Shown here one piece after another: positions 43,585 to 52,403 of a DNA stretch of 64,000 nt. Where the stretch lies: assembly GCF_023218935.1 (NCBI RefSeq), contig NZ_JAJIAL010000003.1. One strand, given 5' to 3'. How positions within the stretch are numbered: position 1 is the stretch's first letter; every line of letters begins with the position of its first letter. This DNA comes from Fructobacillus cardui (GTDB lineage Bacteria; Bacillota; Bacilli; Lactobacillales; Lactobacillaceae). The position numbers and the translations under genes were made by a program. Under the pieces are notes generated by a model. It made no database searches, was not told the DNA's origin, and was given only the letters and a program-made list of their open reading frames with translations.

Positions 43585-44736
43585 ATGGTAGATATGAATG
43601 AGGTCTTTGCGCTTCATGAGCACCACCAAGGAGCCCTGACAATTCAGGGGACCTTTGCAATCAAGGACGCAGCTGATTTAGCCAAGGCGTACACGCCAGG
43701 AGTGGCAGCCTTAGCCAAACAAATTGAGCGCTACCCAGAAGATCAAAAGAAGTACACCATTTCGGGTAAATTAGTGCCGGTCATTACCGATGGTTCGGCC
43801 GTCTTGGGCCTGGGGAATATCGGCCCTGGGGCTGGCTTACCAATTGTGGAAGGTAAAGCGCTGATTTATAAGGAGTTTGCCGGTGTCGATGCGTTACCGA
43901 TGGCTTTGAACCAGGTGCCGGTCGAAGAATTTGTGGCAACAATTAAGACAATGGCGCCATCTTTTGCAGGCATTCATTTGGAAGATATTGCTGCGCCGCG
44001 TGTTTTTGAAATCGAGCAGCAACTGCAGGAAGCCCTTGATATTCCGGTTTATCATGATGACCAGACCGGTACAGCCATCGTTGTGTTAGCGGCTTTGATT
44101 AATGCCGCGAAGGTCATTGGTAAACCCTTGACGGATTTGAAAATTGTTATCAATGGTGTCGGTGCTGCCGGAGTAGCCACTTCAAATCTCTTATTAGCGG
44201 TGGGCATTAAAAAGCAAACGCTTGTCGATATTCATGGCGTCATTCGAGCAGATGATGCGGACTATAACCGTTTCCAACGTGATTTAGCAAAGCAAGTTGA
44301 TCAAAGTCAAGGGAAAAGCCTGGATGATGTTATCGACCAGCAAGACGTCTTTATCGGTCTGTCAGATGAACACCTTTTGTCAGTGGACCAAGTTCGTCGA
44401 ATGGCTGATAAGGCGATTGTTTTGGCCTTAGCTAATCCGGTACCTGAAATTTTGCCTGACGAAGCCAAAGCGGGCGGTGCTGCCGTGGTTGCGACTGGGT
44501 CGTCTCAGTGGGCTAACCAGGTGAACAATATTTTGGCCTTCCCAGGTCTGTTTAAGGGCCTTTTGGCTACTGATTTAAAATCAGTTTCGATTGAACTGCA
44601 GCTCCATGTCGCAACAGCCCTGGCAAACTTAGTTGAGCATCCAAGTGCAGAAAAAGTTGTGCCAGCTGTCTTTGATGACGGTGTGGTGGCGGCAGTGGAA
44701 AATGCAGTGTTGGCTTTTGCCAAACAAGAACACTAA
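43585..44736 (+). CDS. citM: Oxaloacetate-decarboxylating malic enzyme-like protein
   Basis: The 383-residue cytosolic protein belongs to the malic enzyme family, with AYTPGVAAL, a GNIGPGAGLP motif, EDIAAPR, YHDDQTGTAIV and the NAD site INGVGAAGVATSN. In Weissella paramesenteroides the citM product decarboxylates oxaloacetate to pyruvate. Its place as first cit gene matches that role: it consumes the oxaloacetate made by citrate lyase. ATG 43585 follows AGGAGG. Confidence 0.92.
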   Translation: MVDMNEVFALHEHHQGALTIQGTFAIKDAADLAKAYTPGVAALAKQIERYPEDQKKYTISGKLVPVITDGSAVLGLGNIGPGAGLPIVEGKALIYKEFAGVDALPMALNQVPVEEFVATIKTMAPSFAGIHLEDIAAPRVFEIEQQLQEALDIPVYHDDQTGTAIVVLAALINAAKVIGKPLTDLKIVINGVGAAGVATSNLLLAVGIKKQTLVDIHGVIRADDADYNRFQRDLAKQVDQSQGKSLDDVIDQQDVFIGLSDEHLLSVDQVRRMADKAIVLALANPVPEILPDEAKAGGAAVVATGSSQWANQVNNILAFPGLFKGLLATDLKSVSIELQLHVATALANLVEHPSAEKVVPAVFDDGVVAAVENAVLAFAKQEH

Positions 44737-44772
44737 AGTAGCAAGCTAAAGTAAGAAGGTGGGGCGTCGATA

Positions 44773-45834
44773 GTGGAAACCATTCAAGAAATTTATTTGA
44801 CTAACCCAGCTACGAAAAAGGATTGGCAACGGTTTTTAACCAGTCAGGGTCTTGCTAACTTTTCAGGCCAAGAGTTGGCTGCCATTGATAAAACCTTTGC
44901 AATCTATGATGATCAAGACCAAATGGTTGGGACGGGGTCAATTGCCGGTCAAACGCTGAAATATTTAGCTGTTGCGGCGGCTGGCACTTCTAAGGGGGCT
45001 AGGTTTAATCGCCTGGTGTCAACACTCGAAACGACGCTGTCACAAGACGGCATTTTTCATTTATTTGTTTTTACCAAGTTGCAATACGAACAGAGCTTTA
45101 TCCATGTTGGTTTTACTACTTTGGCGAAAACGAATGCGGGTCTGATTTTAGAAAAAGGTTTGCCAAGTGTGGCTAGTTTTTTGGCGGCATTGCCCCAAAA
45201 ACCAGCTTCAGCAAAACAGGTAGCAGCGGTTGTTTTAAATGCTAATCCGTTCACCAAGGGACACCGATACTTGGTGGAGACGGCAGCGCAGAAAAATGAC
45301 TTTGTTTATGTATTTGTGGTTGAGGAAGACCAATCGTTATTCACGACTGAAGAGCGCTTGCGTTTGGTTCAAGAAGGGACGAGTGACTTAGTAAATGTCG
45401 TGGTGGCAACCGGTGGCCCTTATATGGTCTCCAGTCTGTCTTTCCCGGCTTATTTTCTGAAGGATGACAGTCAACGGGTTTCTTACCAAACGCGGCTCGA
45501 TGCTACTTTGTTTAAGGAACAAATTGCCAAACCATTGGACATCACAAGTCGCTATGTTGGCACAGAACCGCTGTCACAGACAACCAATCAGTATAATCAG
45601 GCGTTACAAGAAGTGCTGCCACCAGAAGTTCAAGTTGAGCTGATACCAAGAATGAAGGAATCGGCAGAAAATCAGCAGGTCATTAGCGCTCGAACGGTTC
45701 GCAAGGCCATTCAGTCAGGGCAAATTCAGGATGTAACTGACATACTGCCAGCAACGAGTCTTTCTTTTATCGAAAAATATCTCACCGACTTACAAGCAAG
45801 AATCAAGAAAGGACAAAAAATCGATGGAAATTAA
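44773..45834 (+). CDS. citC: Citrate lyase ligase (acetylating)
   Basis: The 353-residue enzyme acetylates the prosthetic group of CitD using acetate and ATP, turning on citrate lyase. It has an N-terminal GNAT-like domain (to about 140) and a nucleotidyltransferase domain with NANPFTKGHRYLVE (a TxGH-type site) and ISARTVRKAI. The start is GTG 44773, downstream of AAGGTGGGG. It overlaps citD by 11 bases. Confidence 0.95.
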   Translation: METIQEIYLTNPATKKDWQRFLTSQGLANFSGQELAAIDKTFAIYDDQDQMVGTGSIAGQTLKYLAVAAAGTSKGARFNRLVSTLETTLSQDGIFHLFVFTKLQYEQSFIHVGFTTLAKTNAGLILEKGLPSVASFLAALPQKPASAKQVAAVVLNANPFTKGHRYLVETAAQKNDFVYVFVVEEDQSLFTTEERLRLVQEGTSDLVNVVVATGGPYMVSSLSFPAYFLKDDSQRVSYQTRLDATLFKEQIAKPLDITSRYVGTEPLSQTTNQYNQALQEVLPPEVQVELIPRMKESAENQQVISARTVRKAIQSGQIQDVTDILPATSLSFIEKYLTDLQARIKKGQKIDGN

Positions 45835-46117
45835 GAAAACCGCTTTGGCGGGGACCCTCGAATCTTCGGATGTTCAAATTATGGTCAGTCAAGGCACAAA
45901 TGGCCTCGAATTTGACTTGGTTTCGGATGTAGCCAAGCAGTTTGGGGACCAAATTCAAGCAACGATTGAAGGCATCTTTGCTGCCTATGATATTCAGAAT
46001 GCCGTCATTAAGGTGGTTGACCAGGGAGCCTTGGATCCCGTGATTAAGGCGCGGGCCATCACGGTTTGCCAACGGGCCTTGGACCAAGTTGATCAGCCAC
46101 AGTGGGAGGTGCTCTAA
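45824..46117 (+). CDS. citD: Citrate lyase gamma subunit (acyl carrier protein)
   Basis: This 97-residue carrier holds the phosphoribosyl-dephospho-CoA group. The expected attachment serine is Ser14 (GTLESSDVQI). Length and the GLEFDLVSDVAKQFGDQI helix are typical. It overlaps citC upstream and citE downstream (TAATG), giving tight stoichiometry. Confidence 0.95.
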   Translation: MEIKKTALAGTLESSDVQIMVSQGTNGLEFDLVSDVAKQFGDQIQATIEGIFAAYDIQNAVIKVVDQGALDPVIKARAITVCQRALDQVDQPQWEVL

Positions 46118-47028
46118 TGGTTGCAAGTGAACGGTTACGACGAACCATGATGTTTGTTCCTGGTAATAATCCGGGGTTAATCAAGGATGCCGGCATTTTC
46201 GGGACTGACTCAATTATGTTTGATTTAGAGGATGCGGTTTCACTGGCCGAAAAAGATGCCGCCCGATACCTCGTTTATGAGGCTTTGTCCCGCTTTGATT
46301 ACGGGGATGCGGAACTAGTCGTTCGAATTAACGGATTGGATACCCCCTTTTACCAAAATGATATTAAAGCGATGGTGAAGGCTGGCATTGATGTGATTCG
46401 CTTGCCAAAAACGGAATCGGCTGAGATGGTTCAAGAACTTGAAAACTTGGTTGCTTCAGCAGAACAAGAATTTGGCCGAGAAGTCGGTTCCACTCATCTG
46501 ATGGCCGCCATTGAATCGGCCAAGGGTGTTGTCAATGCCAACGAAATTGCGGCTGCTTCTGATCGAATGATTGGCATTGCTTTGTCTGCTGAAGATTACA
46601 CAACCGATATGAAGACGCACCGCTATCCGGATGGTCAAGAATTGTTGTATGCGCGCAATGTCATTTTGCATGCTGCTCGAGCAGCGGGCATTGCTGCCTT
46701 TGATACTGTCTTTACGAACCTGGATGATGAGGAAGGCTTTATTCGGGAAACCAAACTGATTCATCAGCTTGGTTTCGATGGAAAATCAGTGATTAATCCA
46801 AGACAAATTCCTTTGGTTAACCAAGTTTATCAACCAAGCCAAAAGGAAATTATCAACGCGCAAAACGTGATTATGGCCATTAAGGCTGCCCAACAAAAGG
46901 GGGCAGGTGTGATTGCCATTAACGGTCAGATGGTTGACCGACCGGTTGTGCTACGAGCAGAACGAGTGATGGCTTTGGCGAAGGCAAACCACCTTGTTGA
47001 TCAGGAGGGAAATAACATTGAAGAATAA
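46117..47028 (+). CDS. citE: Citrate lyase beta subunit (citryl-CoA lyase)
   Basis: The 303-residue subunit cleaves citryl-thioester to oxaloacetate and acetyl-thioester. HpcH/HpaI-aldolase features are present: MMFVPGNNPGLI, DLEDAVSLAEKDAAR and LPKTESAEMV. I use ATG 46117, overlapping the citD stop. The end overlaps citF, whose ribosome site is inside citE. Confidence 0.95.
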   Translation: MVASERLRRTMMFVPGNNPGLIKDAGIFGTDSIMFDLEDAVSLAEKDAARYLVYEALSRFDYGDAELVVRINGLDTPFYQNDIKAMVKAGIDVIRLPKTESAEMVQELENLVASAEQEFGREVGSTHLMAAIESAKGVVNANEIAAASDRMIGIALSAEDYTTDMKTHRYPDGQELLYARNVILHAARAAGIAAFDTVFTNLDDEEGFIRETKLIHQLGFDGKSVINPRQIPLVNQVYQPSQKEIINAQNVIMAIKAAQQKGAGVIAINGQMVDRPVVLRAERVMALAKANHLVDQEGNNIEE

Positions 47029-48556
47029 AGTACAGCGCGAAATTCCAGATGAAATTTTAAGCCAATACCATGATGGCGGTTTTCAATCAGTCGACTTTGG
47101 TCATCCAACAATTCAAAGGATAGCACCAAAGGTGCGGGCACAAACCGGTCCTAGTAAGGTTGTTGACTCCATTCAACAGGTTGTCCGTGATACTGTCCGT
47201 GATGGCATGACGATTTCATTCCATCACCATTTTCGGGAAGGTGATTTTGTCTTTAACATGGTGATGCGGGAAATCATTGATGCCGGCTGTCAAAACCTTT
47301 CGTTAGCTCCTTCATCATTGACAAACGTGATGAATGATATCGTGGTTGAAGCGATTGAGAAGGGCGTTGTCACCAATATTACCTCTTCTGGGATGCGGGG
47401 GACCCTCGGTGATGCGATTTCTCACGGCGCTCTCAAGAATCCGGTAATCTTCCGATCACACGGAAATCGGGCGCGGGCAATTGAGTCCGGTGAAATTCAA
47501 ATCGACGTTGCCTTTTTAGGTGTGCCAAACGCCGATGAGATGGGTAACGCCAATGGGATGGATGGTGAAACGGCCTTTGGGTCTTTGGGCTATGCCTTGA
47601 TGGATGCCCGCTATGCTGATAAATTAGTCCTGATTACGGACGATTTAAAGCCTTATCCAAATATCCCCGCTTCCATTCAGCAAACTGAGGTTGACTATGT
47701 GGTTAAGGTGGACAAAGTCGGTGACCCGGATAAGATTGGCTCTGGAGCGACCCGCTTTACCAAGGATCCGAAGGAACTGCAAATTGCTAAGATGGTCAAC
47801 GAAGTGATTACGCACTCACCATACTTTCAAGATGGCTTTTCTTTCCAGACTGGTTCTGGTGGGGCGGCGCTAGCCGTGACCCGCTTCCTGCGCCAGTCAA
47901 TGATTGAAAAGCAGATTAAGGCATCCTTTGCCCTGGGTGGTATTACAAAGCCAACGGTGGACCTCTTGAAAGAGGGCCTGGTTGCCAAAATTATGGACGT
48001 CCAGGACTTCGACAAGGGGGCGGCCTTCTCAATGCGAGAGAGCCCAAATCAGCAAGAAATCGATGCCTCATGGTATGCTGACCCGGCTAACAAGGGGGCC
48101 ATGGTTGATAAGTTGGATGTTGCTATCCTTTCGGCCTTGGAAATCGATACTGATTTTAACGTGAATGTGATGTCTGGTTCCGATGGCGTGATTCGTGGTG
48201 CAATTGGTGGTCACCAGGATGCGGCAACGGCCAAGTTGACGATTATTTCGGCTCCCTTGGTTCGTGGCCGGATTGCCACGGTGGTTCCAGCAGTTACAAC
48301 GGTGATTACACCGGGTGATTCCATTGATGTTTTGGTAACCGAAATCGGCATTGCCATTAATCCAAAGCGACAGGATCTAAAGGAGGCCCTGGCAAAGGTG
48401 CCGGGTCTGCCAATCTATTCGATTGAAGACTTGCAAAAGCGCGCGGAGAACTTGGTCGGTCGACCTAAGCCACTGGCCTTTAAAGACCGGGTGATCGCCT
48501 TGGCCGAATATCGCGACGGCACTTTAATTGACGTCATTAAAGAAGTACAAGATTAA
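47018..48556 (+). CDS. citF: Citrate lyase alpha subunit (citrate:acetyl-ACP transferase)
   Basis: The 512-residue CoA-transferase-type subunit swaps acetyl for citryl on CitD. The ISFHHHFREGDFVFN start and GGHQDAATAKLTI region are characteristic. TTG 47018 is chosen as start because AGGAGGG lies eight bases before it; the upstream in-frame TTGs precede that site. Use of TTG may lower its rate slightly, balanced by overlap with citE. Confidence 0.94.
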   Translation: MKNKVQREIPDEILSQYHDGGFQSVDFGHPTIQRIAPKVRAQTGPSKVVDSIQQVVRDTVRDGMTISFHHHFREGDFVFNMVMREIIDAGCQNLSLAPSSLTNVMNDIVVEAIEKGVVTNITSSGMRGTLGDAISHGALKNPVIFRSHGNRARAIESGEIQIDVAFLGVPNADEMGNANGMDGETAFGSLGYALMDARYADKLVLITDDLKPYPNIPASIQQTEVDYVVKVDKVGDPDKIGSGATRFTKDPKELQIAKMVNEVITHSPYFQDGFSFQTGSGGAALAVTRFLRQSMIEKQIKASFALGGITKPTVDLLKEGLVAKIMDVQDFDKGAAFSMRESPNQQEIDASWYADPANKGAMVDKLDVAILSALEIDTDFNVNVMSGSDGVIRGAIGGHQDAATAKLTIISAPLVRGRIATVVPAVTTVITPGDSIDVLVTEIGIAINPKRQDLKEALAKVPGLPIYSIEDLQKRAENLVGRPKPLAFKDRVIALAEYRDGTLIDVIKEVQD

Positions 48557-48567
48557 CAGCAAGATTG

Positions 48568-48593
48568 GAGGGCAGGGAAACCGGCCCTCTTTT
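48568..48593 (+). terminator. Hairpin after citF
   Basis: GAGGGC pairs with GCCCTC, with an inner GG/CC, followed by TTTTC. It may reduce read-through from the lyase genes into citXG. Confidence 0.6.
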
Positions 48594-48660
48594 CTATCGC
48601 GGTGGTTGATTGTGGATTTTGTTAGAATAGACAATAGAAATCAGTTTGGAAGGAAAGAAG

Positions 48661-50079
48661 ATGCTTGAATTGTTTGCCGGTGGTCAGGCGGTGACCTTAG
48701 ACCAAGTTTTAACTAATCGCGAGTGGCGGTCAGCTGTCCAGCAACAATTGGAAGCTGATTTTCCTGACCAGGTCGTGGTGGCGGTGAAGTTGAATATTGC
48801 GGGCCCAATTAAAAATAGCCTAAAGATTCGGCAGGTTTTTATGGCTGGCTGGCAAGTGATCAAGCAGGCTGCTGCTAGTGACAGTGCCGCTATCAAAAAG
48901 GTTCATGTTGATGAACAACGGATCACCGGACCTGAGGCCTTTTTGGTTCTGGACGGTCAGCTGAAAAAGTGGAAGCAGGAGTTGTTGCGCTTCGAGGAAG
49001 ACTTTGCTTTGGGTCGTTTGTTTGATTGTGATGTGATGGCTGATTCGGCGAAGGGCTACCAGCTGTCACGTCGAGACCTTGGTTTGCCTCCTCGTCGCTG
49101 CCTGGTTTGTGATGAGGATGCGAAGGTCTGCGCTAAGGAGGGACGCCATTTGCTTTCTGCTGTTCAGGCGGCCAGTAACCAGTTGTACAGAGATTATTTC
49201 GTGACTGATTTAACTCTGCCAGCTTGGTCGCGAGATTTCGTTGTGGATGCGGCCGTTGCCGCTTGCTTGCAGGAAGTGGCTTTAGCGCCAAAGCCAGGCT
49301 TGGTTGACCCAATTTCGGCAGGTGCCCACCACGATATGACGGTGATGACCTTTCTTGATTCAGCCGTAGCACTACGACCATACTTGGAGAAAGCTTTTGA
49401 ACTGGGACAAGGCTTTAGTCAAGCGGATGCAACGGGCTTGCTAGCAGCCTTGCGACCAGAGGGAATCAAGGCGGAGCAGGCTATGTATCTGGCGACAGAT
49501 GGGGTGAATACGCACAAGGGCGCCATTTTTACGTTAGGAATTCTAATTGCCGCCTATGGCCTGGCAACTCAGGATAAACGGTTGACAACTCTTCGAGAGG
49601 TCTTAAATTTCGTCCAAAAAATCAGTGCGAATGTCTTAGATGATGACTTGGTGAGCCCAACTTGCATTGACCAGCAAGAAGAAACTGCTGGCCATTACCA
49701 GTACCGGACCTACCAGTTGACAGGTGTTCGGGGTGAGGTTGCCGCCGGTCTACCAGCATTAGCGCAGGTTGGCCTGCCAACATTCCGTGACCGGCCAGGA
49801 TCCGTGACAAATCGCCTTTTGGATACCTTGATGGCACTAGCGGGGGCGATTCAAGATTCAACGCTGATTAAACGCGCGAAAACGCCGGCAATTGTTCAGC
49901 AAATGCAAGACTGGGTGGATGAATTTTTCGACCTTGGCGGCGCTGAGACAGTAACTGGTCAAAAATACTTAACGGCGTTGAATCAAACCATGATTGAGCA
50001 AAATTTGAGTATTGGTGGGGCGGCGGATTACCTGATTTTGACTATTTTTATCGGTCGCTTATCAGGTTTGTTATCATAA
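48661..50079 (+). CDS. citXG: CitX-CitG fusion for citrate lyase prosthetic group
   Basis: This 472-residue protein fuses two enzymes. The N-terminal CitX part (to about 175) has DLGLPPRRCLVCDEDAKVCA, the holo-lyase synthase signature. The C-terminal CitG part has LAPKPGLVDPISAGAHHDM and GVNTHKGAIFTLG and makes triphosphoribosyl-dephospho-CoA. Together they make and attach the cofactor to CitD. In Leuconostoc and Weissella this gene is called citG. ATG 48661 follows GAAGGAA. Confidence 0.92.
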   Translation: MLELFAGGQAVTLDQVLTNREWRSAVQQQLEADFPDQVVVAVKLNIAGPIKNSLKIRQVFMAGWQVIKQAAASDSAAIKKVHVDEQRITGPEAFLVLDGQLKKWKQELLRFEEDFALGRLFDCDVMADSAKGYQLSRRDLGLPPRRCLVCDEDAKVCAKEGRHLLSAVQAASNQLYRDYFVTDLTLPAWSRDFVVDAAVAACLQEVALAPKPGLVDPISAGAHHDMTVMTFLDSAVALRPYLEKAFELGQGFSQADATGLLAALRPEGIKAEQAMYLATDGVNTHKGAIFTLGILIAAYGLATQDKRLTTLREVLNFVQKISANVLDDDLVSPTCIDQQEETAGHYQYRTYQLTGVRGEVAAGLPALAQVGLPTFRDRPGSVTNRLLDTLMALAGAIQDSTLIKRAKTPAIVQQMQDWVDEFFDLGGAETVTGQKYLTALNQTMIEQNLSIGGAADYLILTIFIGRLSGLLS

Positions 50080-50103
50080 TCAAAAAAGAAGAGGGACATG
50101 GGG

Positions 50104-50889
50104 ATGGCTTTTTTTACAACGAGTGATGGTGTTCGAATTAACTATACAGATCGAGCGGGGGGGGGCGTGGCGGTTCTACTGTCGGGATTTTCTGGCATCC
50201 AAGCTGAATGGTCCTACCAAATTCCAGGACTAGAGGCACGCGATTACCGGGTCGTGACGATGGATTGGCGTTCACACGGACAGTCGGAACGGACAACTAA
50301 GAACTTGCGGGTTTCCCGCCTGGCGGCTGATTTACATGAACTCTTTGAATTATTGAAAATTGACGAAATTACCCTTGTTGGACATTCGATGGGCGGGTCG
50401 ATTATTTGGTCCTACTTGTCGTTATTTGGCCAAGAGAAATTGAAACAATTGGTTATCGTTGACGAAAGCCCCAAGCTCTTAAACGAAGGGAACTGGACGG
50501 CTGGCATCCGCAACCTCACTTGGTCGACGTTTGGCACCGTGTCAAAAACCTTTATTAAGCAACGTTTGACTGCCGTACCGGTCGCGCCGGAATTCAAAGA
50601 ATTGCTAAAGGAAGATAAGGTCAAAAATCCATTCGATTTTGATTTAGCCTATCCGTTGATGAAAAATCACTTACTGGAGGATTGGCGCCAGAATCTAGCA
50701 GATTGTACGTTGAAAACGCTGTTTGTTGCCGGCGGCGCTTCACCATTATGCAGAATCGGCTATTACCATGAGTTTGAAAATTTATTGAACCAAGGTTCTT
50801 CTTTAAAAGTTATACAAAATGCTGGCCATTTGCCTCATTTAGAAATTCCAGAAGAATTTAATCGAGTATTTTTTGAATTTATCGATTAA
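50104..50889 (+). CDS. Alpha/beta hydrolase inside the citrate island
   Basis: This 261-residue protein has the fold's GHSMGGS nucleophile elbow, an upstream MDWRSHGQSE, and a C-terminal NAGHLPHLE with the catalytic His. It looks like a small esterase or lactonase of the MhpC type. Its substrate is unknown. It lies between citXG and the carriers, where W. paramesenteroides has citR, so its presence in the island is unusual. ATG 50104 is preferred over 50098 on spacing to GAGGGA. Confidence 0.8.
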   Translation: MAFFTTSDGVRINYTDRAGGGVAVLLSGFSGIQAEWSYQIPGLEARDYRVVTMDWRSHGQSERTTKNLRVSRLAADLHELFELLKIDEITLVGHSMGGSIIWSYLSLFGQEKLKQLVIVDESPKLLNEGNWTAGIRNLTWSTFGTVSKTFIKQRLTAVPVAPEFKELLKEDKVKNPFDFDLAYPLMKNHLLEDWRQNLADCTLKTLFVAGGASPLCRIGYYHEFENLLNQGSSLKVIQNAGHLPHLEIPEEFNRVFFEFID

Positions 50890-50957
50890 TTTTATAAAAT
50901 TTGTGATAAGATAACCCTAGATACGATAACAAATATAATTGATGCAGGAGAATGTAG

Positions 50958-52279
50958 ATGAAGAAAGATAGACAACCGTCAGGTGCTATCAGCTTCTTTT
51001 CGAATTTCGAAGCCAAGCTGAAAATTGTTGGTTTAGGGGGAACGGCCTTCCTTTTGATGACCCTTTTGTTGTTTGTGGTCCTCTGGATGGATGTCTTACC
51101 CGATAACATGGGTGGGGCGTTGTTCACACTCGTAATTTTCGGTGGGGCACTGTATTATCTTGGTAGCCAATTGCCAATTTTTAAGTCTTATTTGGGCGGT
51201 GGATTGGTTTTTGCTACAGTGGGCGCAGCCATTATTGCTGGACTAGGCCTGGTACCAAGTGGTGCGATTGGCGCGGTGCGCAACTTTATTTCAACCTCTA
51301 ATTTTTTGGAATTTTATATTGTGTCGTTGATTATTTCGGCCATCTTAAAGATGGACCGACAATTGTCATTAAAATCAGCGGTACGGTTTTTACCAGTTGC
51401 TTTCTTGGCCATGGTTGCTAATTTTTTCGTTGTTGGCTTGGTGGGGCAGTTGTTAGGATTGGGCTTCGTGCATACGTCACTCTACATCTCCTTTCCGGTT
51501 ATGGCTGGTGGCGTGGGCGCCGGTATTGTGCCACTATCAACTATCTATGGTTCTGCTCTTGAAGTGCCGGCAGGGTCAATCTTGTCGCAGCTGTTCCCAG
51601 CCCTTGTGTTATCCAATCTACTCGCGATTATCGGTGCGGGACTCTTGGTTAAAAATACTGAGCAATCTGCCTGGAACGGCCATGGGTATTTATTGAAGAC
51701 AACTGGTGAGATGAAGGCAACTAAGGCACAGCCCGTTAAAATTGAATTTGAGCGGTTATTGGTAGGGATGATGGTCGCCATGGCCTTCTACTTGATTGGT
51801 CTGATGCTTCATCACTTGTTGCCAAGCATTAATGCTTTTGCCTTTCTGATTTTGGTGGCAATTGCTGCTAAGACCAGTAACTTGGTACCGACTTACTATG
51901 AACAGTCCGCCGTCCTTTTTGGTCAATTGATTGTGCAAACGATGACTAAGGCTCTATTAGCTGGGGTTGGTTTGGCTTTGCTTGATTTGTCGGCCTTACT
52001 AGAGACAGTGACTTGGCAGTTAGCTATCTGTGTAATTGTTTCGGTCGTGATGATTGCCTTGGTGGCAGGTTATTTGGGCAAAATTTTTGGCCTCTACCCA
52101 GTCGAGTCGGCTGTCACTGCTGGTTTGGTTAATAATTCGATGGGTGGAACCGGAAACGTGGCAGTCCTCTCGCGGCCGCTAACCGGATGAACTTAATTGC
52201 CTTTGCGCAGATGGGAAACCGAATCGGTAGTGCCATCGTTCTGGTGATTGCTGGCTTCTTTGTCACAATTTTCGCCTGA
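50958..52279 (+). pseudogene. citP: 2-hydroxycarboxylate carrier, first copy, frameshifted near the end
   Basis: The 2HCT family exchanges citrate or malate for lactate. This copy aligns with the intact copy at 52404 over nearly its whole length, including the AGGVGAGIVPLSTIYGSAL and NNSMGGTGNVAVL motifs, and has about 11 membrane helices. The first frame stops at 52190 after VLSRPLTG. Adding one G before GCGGCCGC (52172-52179) restores AANRMNLIAFAQMGNRIG and runs to TGA 52277-52279. As written it lacks the last 30 or so residues, which include a conserved helix, so it is probably inactive unless this is an error. Confidence 0.85.
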
Positions 52280-52296
52280 TAATTTACAATAAATCT

Positions 52297-52321
52297 AAGC
52301 AAACACTGTATTTGCTTTTTT
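52297..52321 (+). terminator. Terminator between the two carriers
   Basis: AAGCAAA pairs with TTTGCTT around a 7-base loop, with T-run. It separates the first carrier from the second. Confidence 0.75.
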
Positions 52322-52344
52322 GTGAAAAAAACTTGCATTTTTTA

Positions 52345-52373
52345 TTTAAATCTGAATTAAAGAGTGGTATTAT
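52345..52373 (+). promoter_or_regulatory. Promoter of the second carrier gene
   Basis: TTTAAA and TATTAT are 17 bases apart, 31 bases before the ATG. With the terminator just upstream this indicates independent expression of the intact carrier. Confidence 0.6.
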
Positions 52374-52403
52374 TAAAAAGTTGCTTTGCTAAAGGAGATT
52401 ATA

